Shown here piece by piece: positions 1 to 10,062 of a DNA stretch of 64,000 nt. Each line of letters starts with the position of its first letter. Position 1 is the first letter of the stretch. Location of the stretch: contig NZ_CP012915.1 of assembly GCF_001315015.1 (NCBI RefSeq), positions 1,530,001 through 1,594,000 on the forward strand. The letters run 5' to 3'. The translations under genes and the position numbers were made by a program. This DNA comes from Azospirillum brasilense. GTDB taxonomy: Bacteria; Pseudomonadota; Alphaproteobacteria; Azospirillales; Azospirillaceae. Under the pieces are notes generated by a model that was not told the DNA's origin, did no database searches, and worked only from the letters and a program-made list of their open reading frames with translations.

Positions 1-755
1 GCCTGTCGGGGCTCGGGCTGGCGACCTCGCTGCGCATCGGCCTGCTGCTGTCGCAAGGCGGCGAGTTCGCCTTCGTGCTGATCGGCAAGGCGACGCGGCT
101 GACGGTGCTGGAGGGCGAGACGGGGCTGCTGCTGTCCTCCTGCGTGGCGCTCAGCATGGCGGTCACGCCGCTGGTCGGCGCCATCGCCCAGCGGCTGGCC
201 CAGAGGGTCGAGGCCCGCTACGGCGCCGAGGCCTTCGGCGTGGAGACCAGCGACATCACCGGCCATGTGCTGATCGCCGGCTACGGCCGGGTCGGGCGCG
301 CCGTCGCCCGGCTGCTGCGCACCCACGACATCCCCTACGTCGCATTGGACCTCGACCCGCAGCGGGTGGCGGCGGCGCGGGCCGAGGGGCTGCCGGTCTA
401 TTACGGCGATTCCAGCCAGATCGGCGTGCTGCGCGCCGCCGGGATCGAGCGGGCGCGGGCCGCCGTCATCACCGTCAACCGCCCCGACATGGCGGAGCGC
501 GCCGTGGAGGCGATCCGCCGGGCCGCCCCGCGCCTGGCCATCGCCGCCCGCGCCCACGACCTCGACCGCGGCGCGCGGCTGAAGAGGGCCGGAGCCAGCG
601 CCGTGGTGCCGGAAACGCTGGAGGCCAGCCTGCAACTCGCCAGCCTCGTGCTGCGCAACACCGGGTTGGACGCCGAGACCATCGACCGGAGCCTGAAAAG
701 CGTCCGCGACCGCGGCTACGACGCCCTCAGCGAGCCGGCCGGCGAGAACGACTGA
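1..755 (+). CDS. KefB/KefC-type monovalent cation:proton antiporter, C-terminal part
   Basis: The reading frame is open from base 3, so the true start lies left of the window. The first visible residues (LLSQGGEFAFVLIG) are the signature of the last membrane segments of CPA2-family antiporters such as KefB/KefC, which extrude K+ in exchange for H+ at the inner membrane. A cytoplasmic RCK/TrkA-N domain follows, with the nucleotide-binding glycine motif GYGRVGRAVARLL and an acidic residue at the end of the second strand (ALDLDP). The family assignment is firm; whether glutathione gates this copy cannot be judged because most of the transport domain is missing. Confidence 0.9.
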   Translation, partial: LSGLGLATSLRIGLLLSQGGEFAFVLIGKATRLTVLEGETGLLLSSCVALSMAVTPLVGAIAQRLAQRVEARYGAEAFGVETSDITGHVLIAGYGRVGRAVARLLRTHDIPYVALDLDPQRVAAARAEGLPVYYGDSSQIGVLRAAGIERARAAVITVNRPDMAERAVEAIRRAAPRLAIAARAHDLDRGARLKRAGASAVVPETLEASLQLASLVLRNTGLDAETIDRSLKSVRDRGYDALSEPAGEND

Positions 756-764
756 CCGTTTGAG

Positions 765-2489
765 TCAGCGCTCGACCCGCCACAGGTCGAAGACGGTGCC
801 GCGGTAGACCTCCTGCACGCCCGGCGGCGGTTTCAGCCCGGCGGCGTGGAAGACGTTGGAGAACATCACCAGCACGTAATCGTACTTGTCCCGCCAGCCG
901 ATGTAGTGCGGGCAGGGCTCCACATGGTCGCGCAGGGTCGCCTCTTCGGGGCGGGAGAGCAGGCGCACGTCCACCGGAACCCCCTCGTAGATCGCCATGC
1001 AGCGGTCGCGGTAGGGCTGGGTCACGGTCAACGGCTGCTTGCCGGGATGGCTGAACAGGGTCGGGACGAAGGCGCGCCGCTCCACGGTGATCAGCGACGG
1101 CAGATGGATCAGGCTGGGCAAGGCGACCAGCGCATGCCGCCAGGGCGGCTGGGTGAGCAGAAATTCCCGCGTGTTGCAGCAGCCAGCCTCCTGCCCCGCC
1201 CAGGCGATCAGGACGGACCGTCCGGGCTCGATCCGCTCCATGGCATGGCGCAGGTCGGCCACATCGTCCTCGTAGGCCAGCCAGTTGAGCGTCAGCACGC
1301 CGGTCCGCACCGTCAGCAGGGCGAGCAGCCCGGCGGCGAAAGCCGCCGCGGCGCGGGCGCTGGGAAAGCGGATGTCGGTGCCGGCCACCAGCAGGAAGGC
1401 CGCCAGAATCCAGAAGCGGATCGACACGAAATAGGTGCCGAAGAAGGGGTCCGGCACGACGAAGAAGGCCAGCACGAACAGCCCCACCGCCAGCATCATC
1501 GCCGGCGCAGCGCGCAGCCAGCCGGCCAGACGCGCCGCCACCATGCCGCTGAGGATCAGCAGCAAGGTCGCCACATCCAGCAGCGTGTTGTAGTTCAGGA
1601 CCGGGGCCAGCATGTCGTGCAGCCGGTAGCGCCACTGCTTCAGCTCGGTCAGCTTCTTCAGCCGCCAGTAGACCTCCTTCAGCAGCAGGACCGGCGTGCT
1701 GTCGCGCGCACCCACCGCCGCCGCGTCGGACTGCAGGAGGTGCGTCCCCACCGTGCCGGCGAACAGCGCCGCGGGAAGGGCCAGCAGCGCGGCGAAACGC
1801 AGGGCGTCGCGCCCGAGGTTGGCGAACGTCAGCGGCTTGCGCCCCTGCCCCACATATTTCACCGCCTCGACCGCGAACAGGCACATCAGGAAGGAGCCGA
1901 GCACGATGGCGTGGGCGAAATAGAGGAACAGGGCGCAGCCCATCCCCACCGGCACCTGCCAGCGCCGTCCCGCCAGCGCGATCCACAGCGACAGCCCGAC
2001 CAGCAGAAAGCCGAGGCCGAGCGAAAAACTCATGAAGCCGCCGATCAGCGTCGCGTTGTAGATGAACAGCGCGCCGCACAGCGGCCACAGGCTCCACCGC
2101 CCGAACAGCGTGCGGTTCAGCAGCATCGCCCCGAACAGGGTCAGCACTCCGGCCAGCGCCATGTAGACCCGCCCGGCGACGTACAGCGGCAGCACGCTGG
2201 CGAGCGGCAGCATCACCGCCTCCATCAGCAGGTTCGGAACCGGCGTCAGGGAGGCGGTGTAATGGTCGCCCAGAAAGGGGTCGGTCCGGTAATGCAGCAG
2301 CACGTCCACACGCGCCAGATGGTTCGGGTAGTCGAGCAGCGGCGGCATCTCCACCAGCACGAGCGGCAGCAGAAGCAACGCCAGGATCACCGGCAGCGTG
2401 AGCGCCAGCGGCGGCGACCAGGCTCCGGCCCCGGCGCCCGTCCGCAGGGCGGCGGAGCCGGTGGCCTGCGACAGTCCTGAATGATCCAC
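765..2489 (-). CDS. multi-pass membrane protein, GT-C glycosyltransferase-like
   Basis: About ten hydrophobic helices occupy the first 400 residues and a soluble, slightly acidic tail ends the protein. The first extracytoplasmic loop carries PPLLDYPNHLARV, an acidic loop typical of GT-C fold lipid-linked sugar transferases, but no further motif allows a substrate to be named. I chose the GTG at 2489 because a perfect AGGAGG lies five bases upstream; an ATG at 2504 and one at 2558 are also in frame but have no ribosome binding site. It runs towards the antiporter gene and stands alone upstream. The function as a glycosyltransferase is inference only. Confidence 0.75.
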   Translation of the reverse strand: MDHSGLSQATGSAALRTGAGAGAWSPPLALTLPVILALLLLPLVLVEMPPLLDYPNHLARVDVLLHYRTDPFLGDHYTASLTPVPNLLMEAVMLPLASVLPLYVAGRVYMALAGVLTLFGAMLLNRTLFGRWSLWPLCGALFIYNATLIGGFMSFSLGLGFLLVGLSLWIALAGRRWQVPVGMGCALFLYFAHAIVLGSFLMCLFAVEAVKYVGQGRKPLTFANLGRDALRFAALLALPAALFAGTVGTHLLQSDAAAVGARDSTPVLLLKEVYWRLKKLTELKQWRYRLHDMLAPVLNYNTLLDVATLLLILSGMVAARLAGWLRAAPAMMLAVGLFVLAFFVVPDPFFGTYFVSIRFWILAAFLLVAGTDIRFPSARAAAAFAAGLLALLTVRTGVLTLNWLAYEDDVADLRHAMERIEPGRSVLIAWAGQEAGCCNTREFLLTQPPWRHALVALPSLIHLPSLITVERRAFVPTLFSHPGKQPLTVTQPYRDRCMAIYEGVPVDVRLLSRPEEATLRDHVEPCPHYIGWRDKYDYVLVMFSNVFHAAGLKPPPGVQEVYRGTVFDLWRVER

Positions 2490-2697
2490 CGGAGCCTCCT
2501 GCATTGGGTGCAATGCGGAAGGCTCAACACATCCACCGTCCGCATCGCCAGAAGGCAATGGCGTTACGATTCGGCGTTGGACTTAGTCCGCGACCCGGAC
2601 GGAGCAGGCCCCATGGCCCGCCGGGACTCCGTTGGCAGGAGGCCGGGCGCCCTCCCCGCCCCTTTTCGCGGATAGGGCGGGCGCCATGCGTATGCCG

Positions 2698-3738
2698 TCA
2701 CGGCTGCGGGAAGACGCGGGCGCGGGCGATGTGGACGGCGCACTGGTCGCCGGGGCGCAGGCCCAGGGCGGACAGGCGCTCGCGGTCCATCTCGGCCTCC
2801 AGCGGCAGGCCGGCGAGGTCGATCTCGATCCGCGCGTCCGGCCCCACCACATGGATGCCCGACACCCGGCCCGGCCCCGCGGCGCTGGGGCTCAGCCCCA
2901 GATCGTGCGGGCGCACATAGGCGATGGCCGGGCCGCGGACCGTGCCATCGGCGGGGATGGACAGCGCGCCGTTGGCGGTCCGCGCCACCCCATCCGTCAC
3001 CACGCAGTCGAAACGGTTCACCTGCCCGAGGAACTCGTAGACGAAGGCCGAGGCCGGGCGGTCGTAGACCTCCGCCGGGCTGCCCACCTGCTCGATCCGG
3101 CCCTGGCTCATCACCACGACGCGGTCGGCCAGCTCCAGCGCCTCCTCCTGGTCGTGGGTGACGAAGACGGAGGTGATGTGGATGTCCTCGTGCAGCTTGC
3201 GCAGCCAGCGCCGCAGCTCCTTGCGCACCTTGGCGTCGAGCGCGCCGAACGGTTCGTCGAGCAGCAGCACCTTCGGCTCGATGGCGAGCGCGCGGGCCAG
3301 CGCCACGCGCTGCCGCTGCCCGCCGGAGAGCTGCGCCGGATAGCGGTCGGCGAAATGGGCGAGTTGGACCAGCTCCAGCAGCTCCATGACGCGCCGCTTG
3401 ATCTCGGTCGAGGCCGGGCGCTGGCCGCGCGGCCGCACCTTCATCCCGAAGGCCACGTTCTCGAAGACGGTCATGTGGCGGAACAGCGCGTAATGCTGGA
3501 AGACGAAGCCGACCTGCCGCTCCCGCGGGGTCAGGCTCAGCGCCTCCTCCCCGTTGAGCAGGAGGCTGCCGGAATCGGCGAACTCCAGCCCCGCCATGAT
3601 GCGCAGCAGGGTCGTCTTGCCCGACCCCGACGGGCCGAGCAGGGCCAGAAGCTCGCCGGAACGGACCTCGAGGTCCACCGCATCGAGCGCGCGGAAACTG
3701 CCGAATTGCTTGGTGATGCCGGAAACCTGGATCGCCAT
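2698..3738 (-). CDS. cysA: sulfate/thiosulfate ABC transporter ATP-binding protein CysA
   Basis: This is the ATPase of the sulfate importer. It has Walker A (GPSGSGKTT, residues 35-43), the Q-loop, the ABC signature [15 protein letters not shown], Walker [12 protein letters not shown] and the switch histidine in [11 protein letters not shown]-terminal extension of about 110 residues with the regulatory TOBE-like fold ([14 protein letters not shown]) matches CysA, and 346 residues is usual for the family. It is the last gene of the cysPTWA set, 13 bases after cysW, and should be cotranscribed with it. Confidence 0.95.
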   Translation of the reverse strand: MAIQVSGITKQFGSFRALDAVDLEVRSGELLALLGPSGSGKTTLLRIMAGLEFADSGSLLLNGEEALSLTPRERQVGFVFQHYALFRHMTVFENVAFGMKVRPRGQRPASTEIKRRVMELLELVQLAHFADRYPAQLSGGQRQRVALARALAIEPKVLLLDEPFGALDAKVRKELRRWLRKLHEDIHITSVFVTHDQEEALELADRVVVMSQGRIEQVGSPAEVYDRPASAFVYEFLGQVNRFDCVVTDGVARTANGALSIPADGTVRGPAIAYVRPHDLGLSPSAAGPGRVSGIHVVGPDARIEIDLAGLPLEAEMDRERLSALGLRPGDQCAVHIARARVFPQP

Positions 3739-3751
3739 GACGTGCGTCGCC

Positions 3752-4612
3752 TCAATGCCGGGTGGCCGCCAGCTCAGCCCCGAAGCGCCATTCCAGAACC
3801 GTCTTCACGACCAGCGTGACGAGGGCGAGCATGGCCAGCACCGAGGCCACCGCGAAGGCAGCGACCAAGTTGTATTCGTTGTAGAGGATCTCGACATGCA
3901 AGGGCATCGTGTTGGTCTCGCCCCGGATGTGACCGGACACCACCGACACCGCGCCGAACTCCCCCATCGCGCGGGCGTTGCACAGCAGGACGCCGTACAG
4001 CAGGCCCCATTTGATGTTGGGCAGGGTGACGCGCCAGAAGGTCTGCCAGCCGGACGCGCCCAGCACCAGCGCCGCCTCCTCCTCCTCGTTGCCCTGCTCC
4101 TGCATCAGCGGGATCAGCTCGCGGGCGACGAAGGGGAAGGTGACGAAGACGGTGGCGAGCACCAGCCCCGGAACGGCGAAGATGATCTGGATGCCCTGTG
4201 ACTTCAGGAACGGCCCCATCAGCCCGTGCAGCCCGAACAGCAGCACGTAGATCAGGCCGGAGATCACCGGCGACACCGAAAACGGCAGGTCGATCAGGGT
4301 GATCAGCACGTCCTTGCCGCGGAAGTCGAACTTGGCGATGCACCAGGACGCCGCCACGCCGAAGAGGAGGTTCATCGGCACGGCGATGGCCGCGACGATC
4401 AGCGTCAGCTTGATCGCCGCCACCGCGTCCGGCTCCACCAGGGCCGCCCAGTAGGCGTCCGTGCCGCGGCGCAGCGCCTCGACGAAGACCGAGACCAGCG
4501 GCAGGACCAGGAACAGCAGCAGGAAGGCCAGCGCCGTGGCGATCAGAAGCCCCTTCACCCAGCGGCTGTCGGCCAGCGCCGGCGTGAAGCCGACGGCCTT
4601 CTTAACGAGCAT
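3752..4612 (-). CDS. cysW: sulfate ABC transporter permease CysW
   Basis: This inner-membrane permease has six predicted membrane helices and the CysW-type EAA loop ([23 protein letters not shown]), which contacts the CysA ATPase. The segment [19 protein letters not shown] is characteristic of CysW. The start overlaps the end of cysT by 11 bases, showing translational coupling. Its 286 residues are the normal length. Together with CysT it forms the membrane channel for sulfate or thiosulfate. Confidence 0.95.
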   Translation of the reverse strand: MLVKKAVGFTPALADSRWVKGLLIATALAFLLLFLVLPLVSVFVEALRRGTDAYWAALVEPDAVAAIKLTLIVAAIAVPMNLLFGVAASWCIAKFDFRGKDVLITLIDLPFSVSPVISGLIYVLLFGLHGLMGPFLKSQGIQIIFAVPGLVLATVFVTFPFVARELIPLMQEQGNEEEEAALVLGASGWQTFWRVTLPNIKWGLLYGVLLCNARAMGEFGAVSVVSGHIRGETNTMPLHVEILYNEYNLVAAFAVASVLAMLALVTLVVKTVLEWRFGAELAATRH

Positions 4613-5489
4613 GGCGCGACCTCATCCAGGCTTGCAGCAGGTTCAGGGCCAGCAGCAGAACGAAGGACGCCATCAGCATCAGCACGCCGACCGCGGCGGC
4701 GCCGGCATAGTCGTACTGCTCCAGCTTGATGACGATCAGCAGCGGAATGATCTCCGACAGGCCGGGGATGTTGCCGGCGATGAAGATCACCGAACCGTAC
4801 TCCCCCACCCCGCGGGCGAAGGCCAAAGCGAAGCCGGTCAGCAGGGCCGGCAGGAGCGCCGGGAACACCACCCGCCGGAACGACTGCCAGCGCGTGGCGC
4901 CCAGCGCCGCGGCGGCCTCCTCCTCCTCCGGCGGCAGGTCCTGGAGGATCGGCTGCACGGTGCGCACCACGAAGGGCAGACCGATGAAGGTCAGGGCGAT
5001 GGCGATGCCCAACGGCGTGAAGGCCACCCTCAGCCCGAACCACTCCATCAGCAGCGAGCCGATCCAGCCGTTGGGCGCGTAGAGCGCGCTGAGCGCGATG
5101 CCGGCCACCGCGGTGGGCAGGGCGAAGGGCAGGTCCACCAGCGCGTCGACGATCCGGTCGCCGGGGAAGCGGTAGCGCACCAGCACCCAGGCGACGATGA
5201 AGCCGAAGACGGCGTTGACCGCGGCGGCGGCCAGCGACAGCCCGAAGCTGACCTTGAAGGCGGCCAGGACGCGCGGCGTCAGCACCGCGTCCCAGAAGCC
5301 GGACCAGCCCAGCCCCGCCGCCTTCAGCGCCAGCGCGGCCAGCGGCAGCAGGACGATCAGGGACAGATAGGTCAGCGTGAATCCCAGGGTCAGTCCGAAG
5401 CCGGGGAGGACGCTGGGTTTTCGAAGAACGCTCAACACCGTGCCCCCCGCATTGGGAAGCACGGCGTCGCTGGTGGTTGCCGCGACCAC
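4602..5489 (-). CDS. cysT: sulfate ABC transporter permease CysT
   Basis: This is the second permease of the sulfate importer. It carries the EAA loop ([20 protein letters not shown]), the CysT-specific stretch [19 protein letters not shown] and the [13 protein letters not shown] segment between helices. It begins three bases after the stop of the binding-protein gene and overlaps cysW at its end, so the four genes form one transcription unit. Its 295 residues are usual. Confidence 0.95.
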   Translation of the reverse strand: MVAATTSDAVLPNAGGTVLSVLRKPSVLPGFGLTLGFTLTYLSLIVLLPLAALALKAAGLGWSGFWDAVLTPRVLAAFKVSFGLSLAAAAVNAVFGFIVAWVLVRYRFPGDRIVDALVDLPFALPTAVAGIALSALYAPNGWIGSLLMEWFGLRVAFTPLGIAIALTFIGLPFVVRTVQPILQDLPPEEEEAAAALGATRWQSFRRVVFPALLPALLTGFALAFARGVGEYGSVIFIAGNIPGLSEIIPLLIVIKLEQYDYAGAAAVGVLMLMASFVLLLALNLLQAWMRSRHAR

Positions 5490-5492
5490 GGG

Positions 5493-6560
5493 TCAGCGGC
5501 CCTTCTGATAGATCTGGTCGAAGACGCCGCCATCCGCGAAGTGCTTCTCCTGGGCCGTGCGCCAGCCCCCGAAGGAACCGTCGATGGTCACAAGCTTAAC
5601 ATTCGGGAAGCGATCCGCATACCGCGCAGCGACCTCCGGCAGACGCGGGCGGTAGAAGTTCTTCGCCGCGATCTCCTGCGCTTCGGGGGTATAGAGGAAG
5701 TTCAGGTAGGCTTCCGCCGCCTTCCGCGTTCCCTTGCGGTCGACCACCGAGTCGACGACCGTGACCGGCGGCTCCGCCAGGATCGACAGCGACGGCACGA
5801 CGATGTCGAACTTGTCGGCGCCGAATTCCTGGAGCGACAGGAAGGCCTCGTTCTCCCAGGCCAGCAGCACGTCGCCGAGCTGCCGCTGGGTGAAGGTGAC
5901 GGTGGAGCCGCGGGCGCCGCTGTCCAGCACCGGCACGTTCTTGAACAGGTCGGCGACGAACTGCTTGGCCTTGGCCTCGTCGTTGCCGTTCTTCTCCAGC
6001 GAATAGGCCCAGGCCGCCAGATAGTTCCAGCGCGCACCGCCCGAGGTCTTCGGGTTCGGGGTGATGACCTGGACGCCCGGCTTCAGCAGGTCGTCCCAGT
6101 CCTTGATCTGCTTCGGGTTGCCCTTGCGGACCAGGAAGACGATCGTCGAGGTGTAGGGGGAGCTGTTGTTCGGCAGGCGCGTCTGCCACGTCTTCGGCAG
6201 GGCGCCGGAGTCGGCGATGGCGTCGATGTCGTAGGCCAGCGCCAGCGTCACCACGTCGGCGTCGAGCCCGTCGATGACCGAACGCGCCTGCTTGCCCGAC
6301 CCGCCGTGCGACTGCTTGACGGTCACCGTCTGGCCGTTTTCCGCCTGCCATTTCTTGGCGAACGCCTTGTTGAACTCCACATAGAATTCACGGGTGGGGT
6401 CGTAGGAGACGTTCAGCAAGGTAGTCTGCGCCTTGGCGGGCGCGATGGTCAGCATGGCGAGGGCGACGCCCGCGGCCAGTGCGGACAGCCGGCCCATGGA
6501 AAGCCTGCCCAGGGGAAACCGGTTCGCGCGGAGCGCGGAGAGCCGATTGCGAAACGACAT
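5493..6560 (-). CDS. cysP: periplasmic sulfate-binding protein
   Basis: This is the first gene of the sulfate import operon and encodes the periplasmic receptor. An N-terminal signal peptide ends near residue 45 (LTIAPAKAQ). The family motifs are clear: [17 protein letters not shown] near the mature N-terminus, [13 protein letters not shown], which binds the anion, and [16 protein letters not shown]. The length of 355 residues fits Sbp/CysP proteins. Sequence alone does not show whether it prefers sulfate or thiosulfate. Confidence 0.95.
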   Translation of the reverse strand: MSFRNRLSALRANRFPLGRLSMGRLSALAAGVALAMLTIAPAKAQTTLLNVSYDPTREFYVEFNKAFAKKWQAENGQTVTVKQSHGGSGKQARSVIDGLDADVVTLALAYDIDAIADSGALPKTWQTRLPNNSSPYTSTIVFLVRKGNPKQIKDWDDLLKPGVQVITPNPKTSGGARWNYLAAWAYSLEKNGNDEAKAKQFVADLFKNVPVLDSGARGSTVTFTQRQLGDVLLAWENEAFLSLQEFGADKFDIVVPSLSILAEPPVTVVDSVVDRKGTRKAAEAYLNFLYTPEAQEIAAKNFYRPRLPEVAARYADRFPNVKLVTIDGSFGGWRTAQEKHFADGGVFDQIYQKGR

Positions 6561-6881
6561 GGCACACTCCCTCGGTATGGTTCATTGGGGAACGGAGAGC
6601 GGCCCTGAAGGCCACGCGCCGCACCGCTGTTCACAAAGTCGGCCATGGCACCGGACCGACCGGGCCATATTCACACTCTTTATAATGTATATGTAATATC
6701 CATTTGCCTCCTAGAGTTTGCATGATTTCTCGAAGGCCGCAAGGCTGTTTTTTGTCACTCCCCACGCCAAAGAAAGACAATTTCACATAAATTTGTGAAA
6801 TCAGAGGCTTTGGATCGCGCTGGAAGCGTTGCATGGGATCGCTATCATGCGCGCCCTCTCCGTCTCCTGTCCCGAACGGCC
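6561..6881. promoter_or_regulatory. AT-rich divergent promoter region between cysP and the DUF1612 gene
   Basis: These 321 bases contain no convincing gene. The stretch 6665-6715 is markedly AT-rich against a GC-rich background and probably carries the cysP promoter. An imperfect inverted repeat, ATTTCACA at 6780-6787 and TGTGAAAT at 6794-6801 with a six-base spacer, looks like a binding site for a dimeric regulator. The regulator is unknown. Confidence 0.5.
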
Positions 6882-8030
6882 ATGCCCGAAACAGCCCAGC
6901 CCCTCTCCCCCGCACTTCTGGCCGCCCTTTTGGAAGCCGAACGCGCGCTTGGCCGGCTGGCCGAAGTGGTCCAGGACCCGGCGCGCCGGCGGCGGTTATG
7001 GGCCGACGCGGCGCGCCGGGAGTCCTGCGCGGCGGCGCGGCTCGACGGTGTGGCGGTGGACCCGGCGGACTTCCTTGTGGCGACCATCGGCACCGACCTC
7101 GTTCCCACCGCCGGACGGGGAGCGGCCCAATCGGTCCGTGCGCTGTGGCAAGGCGCCCTGTTCACGCAAGGGCTTATCGCAGCCCCCACCCGCCATGTGG
7201 GAAACGCCCGCGCGCCGCTGCCATCCCGTGGGGCCGCCGCCGACGCTTGGCGCGCGGTGGCGGAGTTGGAGGCCGGGTCGGATGCCCGCCTCCCCTTCCC
7301 GCCCGATGACGAAGATGACGACGCCGCGCCCGTCGCGGACGACGCGCCCCCAGCCTGGACCCTGGGCTGGTCGGAGGCGCTGTGGCGCTGCCTTCAGGCG
7401 GAGGTGTCCGGCCGCGATCCCGGACGGCTGGCCTTCTCCGCGAACCGGGAGGCGGAGGCGGCCACCCTTCTCAAGCGGCTGGACCAAGCCGGCGATTCGC
7501 CGGCGTTGCTCGGCGGCGTGGGGATGCTGGCAGAACTGCTCCGCCCCGCGCCCGATCTGCGGATTCCCGGCTGGGCGGTGCCCTCGGCCCGGCTGATGGG
7601 GGCGCTGGCGCTGGCGCGCTGCTGCCGGGTGCCGAACGTCTGGCTGCCGATGTCCGTCTCGCTGCACGCCGACCGCACGACCGCCGGCCTCGCCGCCTGC
7701 GGGCGGGAGGAAGGGTGGCGGCTGTGGCTGGCCGACACGGTGGCGGAAACGGCGCGGCGGGAGCGGGAGCGCGCCCTGTCGCTGGACCGCATGGCGGAGG
7801 GCTGGCACCAGCGGGTGGGGGCCAAGCGCCGCAATTCCCGCACCCCGGACCTGCTGGAGCTTCTGTTCGAGGAACCCGCCCTGACGGTGCGGCGGGTGCA
7901 GAAACGGCTGGGCAGCACCTTTCGCGGCGCCCAGTTGCTGGTCGACGAACTTCTGGATACCGGAATCCTGCGCGAGGCGACGAACCGCGCGCTGGACCGC
8001 GTGTTCATCGCCGTCGATCTGGTGCCTTAA
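6882..8030 (+). CDS. DUF1612/Fic-like protein with C-terminal winged helix
   Basis: The N-terminal third (LWADAARRESCAAARLDGVAVDPADFLVA) resembles the helical N-terminal region of Fic-related proteins and the DUF1612 family found in alphaproteobacteria. The last 65 residues form a helix-turn-helix (LTVRRVQKRLGSTFRGAQLLVDELLDTGIL), suggesting DNA binding. I see no HPFxxGNGR Fic active-site motif, so AMP-transferase activity is not supported. The ATG at 6882 was chosen because the protein similarity starts there; a GTG at 6795 lies inside the inverted repeat upstream. The gene stands alone and its role is unknown. Confidence 0.75.
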   Translation: MPETAQPLSPALLAALLEAERALGRLAEVVQDPARRRRLWADAARRESCAAARLDGVAVDPADFLVATIGTDLVPTAGRGAAQSVRALWQGALFTQGLIAAPTRHVGNARAPLPSRGAAADAWRAVAELEAGSDARLPFPPDDEDDDAAPVADDAPPAWTLGWSEALWRCLQAEVSGRDPGRLAFSANREAEAATLLKRLDQAGDSPALLGGVGMLAELLRPAPDLRIPGWAVPSARLMGALALARCCRVPNVWLPMSVSLHADRTTAGLAACGREEGWRLWLADTVAETARRERERALSLDRMAEGWHQRVGAKRRNSRTPDLLELLFEEPALTVRRVQKRLGSTFRGAQLLVDELLDTGILREATNRALDRVFIAVDLVP

Positions 8031-8045
8031 ACGATCGGGACCGGT

Positions 8046-8498
8046 TCAGATGTCGAAGTTGACGGGCAGGCCGCCGGTCGCCTGACGGTGGCGCAGGGCA
8101 TCGGACAGGGTCTGGTTGTCGAGCACTTGGGCGGTGGCGTCGCGCACCTGGACCATCAGCCAGCGCACCGAGCAGGTCGGCGGGTCGATGCAGTCCTCGC
8201 AGGGACGGAAGGAATTCTTGCTGGCGCAGGGAATCGGCGCCAGATGCCCGTCGATCAGCCGAATCACCTCGCCGAAGGAAATCTCCTCCGCCGGGCGCGC
8301 CAGACGATAGCCGCCACTCTTGCCGCGCTTGGCGAACAGCAGGCCATGTTTGCGCAGCTCCACCAGGATGGCTTCCAGGAACTTGCGCGGAATGTTCTCC
8401 CGCTCGGCGATTTCGGCGATCAGGACGAGTTCGTCATCCGTCCGTTCGGCCAGCATGATCAGCGCACGCAGGGCGTATTTGGCTTTTTGCGACAGCAT
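8046..8498 (-). CDS. Rrf2-family transcriptional regulator
   Basis: This is a 150-residue Rrf2 repressor with the N-terminal winged helix (LSQKAKYALRALIMLAE, then FLEAILVELRKHGLL and the wing KRGKSGGYRLARP). Four cysteines (C91, C100, C103 and C109 counted from the ATG at 8498) lie where IscR and RirA bind an Fe-S cluster, so iron, redox or cysteine sensing is likely. An in-frame ATG four codons earlier (8510) is possible. It is divergent from the MBL hydrolase gene and 1.5 kb from the sulfate import operon, but a regulatory link to either is only a guess. Confidence 0.9.
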   Translation of the reverse strand: MLSQKAKYALRALIMLAERTDDELVLIAEIAERENIPRKFLEAILVELRKHGLLFAKRGKSGGYRLARPAEEISFGEVIRLIDGHLAPIPCASKNSFRPCEDCIDPPTCSVRWLMVQVRDATAQVLDNQTLSDALRHRQATGGLPVNFDI

Positions 8499-8667
8499 TC
8501 GGTCCGGCACCGCCCCCCGCGGCGGAATGGGATAAAGATAAAGTGCCCTCCATATAGCCGTGTTGCCCAGGAATTGGTACCGGTTCTTGCCCTGGAAAAC
8601 CGTGGCGCGTAAGGTCGTGAACGAATCGTTCCCTGACCATTGATCTTAGACCGGCGAAGGACGCGGC

Positions 8668-9300
8668 ATGCAGACCATCATCGTTCCCGTCACTCCGTTC
8701 CAGCAGAACTGCACGGTGCTCTGGTGTCCGGAGACGATGAAGGGCGCCGCCGTCGATCCCGGCGGCGATCTGCCGCGCGTCCTGCGCGCCGCCCAGTCGA
8801 AGGGCGTGACTCTGGAAAAGATCCTGGTCACCCACGGCCACATCGACCATGCCGGCGCCGTCGCCGACCTCGCCGACGAGCTGAAACTGCCCATCGAGGG
8901 GCCGCACCGCGAGGACCAGTTCTGGATCGACGGCATGCCGATGCAGAGCCAGATGTTCGGCTTCCCGCCGGTCCGCTCCTTCACGCCGGACCGCTGGCTG
9001 GACGAAGGCGACACGGTGACGGTCGGCAACCTGACGCTGGACGTTCACCACTGCCCGGGCCACACGCCGGGCCATGTGGTCTTCGTTCACAAGCCGAGCA
9101 AGATCGCCATCGTCGGCGACGTGCTGTTCCAGGGCTCCATCGGCCGCACCGACTTCCCCAAGGGCAACCACGGCGACCTGATCGAGTCGATCCGCAGCAA
9201 GCTGTTCCCGCTGGGCGACGACGTGACCTTTATCCCCGGCCACGGCCCGACCTCGACCATCGGGGAGGAGCGCCTCTACAATCCTTTCCTCAACGACTGA
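8668..9300 (+). CDS. MBL-fold metallohydrolase (GloB/YcbL-like)
   Basis: This 210-residue protein has the metallo-beta-lactamase metal-binding motif THGHIDHAG, a downstream HCPGHTPGH histidine, the bridging aspartate in AIVGDVLFQGSIGRTD and the last histidine in IPGHGPTSTIGEE. The short length without the GloB C-terminal domain matches the YcbL subgroup, which hydrolyses thioesters such as S-lactoylglutathione. It is divergent from the Rrf2 gene, with 169 bases between the starts, which suggests possible control by that regulator. Confidence 0.92.
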   Translation: MQTIIVPVTPFQQNCTVLWCPETMKGAAVDPGGDLPRVLRAAQSKGVTLEKILVTHGHIDHAGAVADLADELKLPIEGPHREDQFWIDGMPMQSQMFGFPPVRSFTPDRWLDEGDTVTVGNLTLDVHHCPGHTPGHVVFVHKPSKIAIVGDVLFQGSIGRTDFPKGNHGDLIESIRSKLFPLGDDVTFIPGHGPTSTIGEERLYNPFLND

Positions 9301-9308
9301 CGGTGGGG

Positions 9309-9354
9309 AATGGCCGGTTGGGATGGCCGACCCGGACCCGCCGGACCGGCCATT
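9309..9354. terminator. hairpin between convergent MBL and OsmC genes
   Basis: AATGGCCGGT at 9309-9318 pairs perfectly with ACCGGCCATT at 9345-9354. It lies between two convergent genes and probably ends transcription from both sides, although the flanking T-run is weak. Confidence 0.5.
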
Positions 9355-9360
9355 CTTCCA

Positions 9361-9873
9361 TCAGGTTCCCGTCTCGATGGACAGCGCCATCGGCGGCGGG
9401 TTGGCCAGCGTCTGGTAGACGACGCAATAGCGCTCGGTCAGCTTGGTCAGGGTGGCGATGCGCTCCGCCGGCTCGTCGGTGTCCAGGTCGAAGCGCAGGC
9501 GGATGGCGCGGAAGCCGACCGGCGCGTCCTTCGCCACGCCCAGCGTGCCGCGGAAATCAAGGTCCCCTTCCGCCGACACGGTGCCGCCGCGCAGCTTGAA
9601 CTCCAGCGCCGTGGCGACCGCCTTCAGCGTCACCCCCGCGCAGGCCACCAGCGCCTCCAGCAGCATGTCGCCGGAGCAGGCCTGGGTGCCCGGCCCGCCG
9701 GTCGCCGGATGCAGGCCGGCTTCGACCAGCGCGCGGCCCGTCTCGACCTTGCAGGCGATGCCGGAATCGTCCAGCGCCCCGCGGGCCTTCAGCGTGACCA
9801 CCGCCGAGTCCGGGGCGTCCTTGTACTTGTCCTTCAGCGGCGCCTGGAGCGCGCGCAGATCCTGTGCATCCAT
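9361..9873 (-). CDS. OsmC-family peroxiredoxin-like protein
   Basis: The protein contains the two conserved cysteines of the OsmC/Ohr fold, one in ACSGDMLLEALVACAG and one in LTERYCVVYQTL. These reduce organic hydroperoxides in characterised members. The N-terminus (residues 1-40) is longer than in Ohr and resembles the YhfA/OsmC-like subgroup. It has a ribosome binding site (GAGGAAA) and stands divergent from the TRAP binding protein gene. Confidence 0.9.
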   Translation of the reverse strand: MDAQDLRALQAPLKDKYKDAPDSAVVTLKARGALDDSGIACKVETGRALVEAGLHPATGGPGTQACSGDMLLEALVACAGVTLKAVATALEFKLRGGTVSAEGDLDFRGTLGVAKDAPVGFRAIRLRFDLDTDEPAERIATLTKLTERYCVVYQTLANPPPMALSIETGT

Positions 9874-10062
9874 GCCCGTGCGTTTCCTCTTCGCGGTTCG
9901 GGTTCTTTATTGTGCGACCGGCGGATGATGGACCGCAAACACCATCCCGGCAATGCCCAAAGCGAAGCCCAGCTCCGCAGCCGGCACCACTGGCCCGCCC
10001 CGATGTTTTCCGCTAAGACCGGCGGTATAAACATAATGAATGGGAAGGGAGATTTCCCCGCC

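Noticed and set aside
846-2480. 544-codon plus-strand frame opposite the membrane protein
   Set aside because: Gln/Arg/His-rich shadow of a strand with a clear multi-helix protein.
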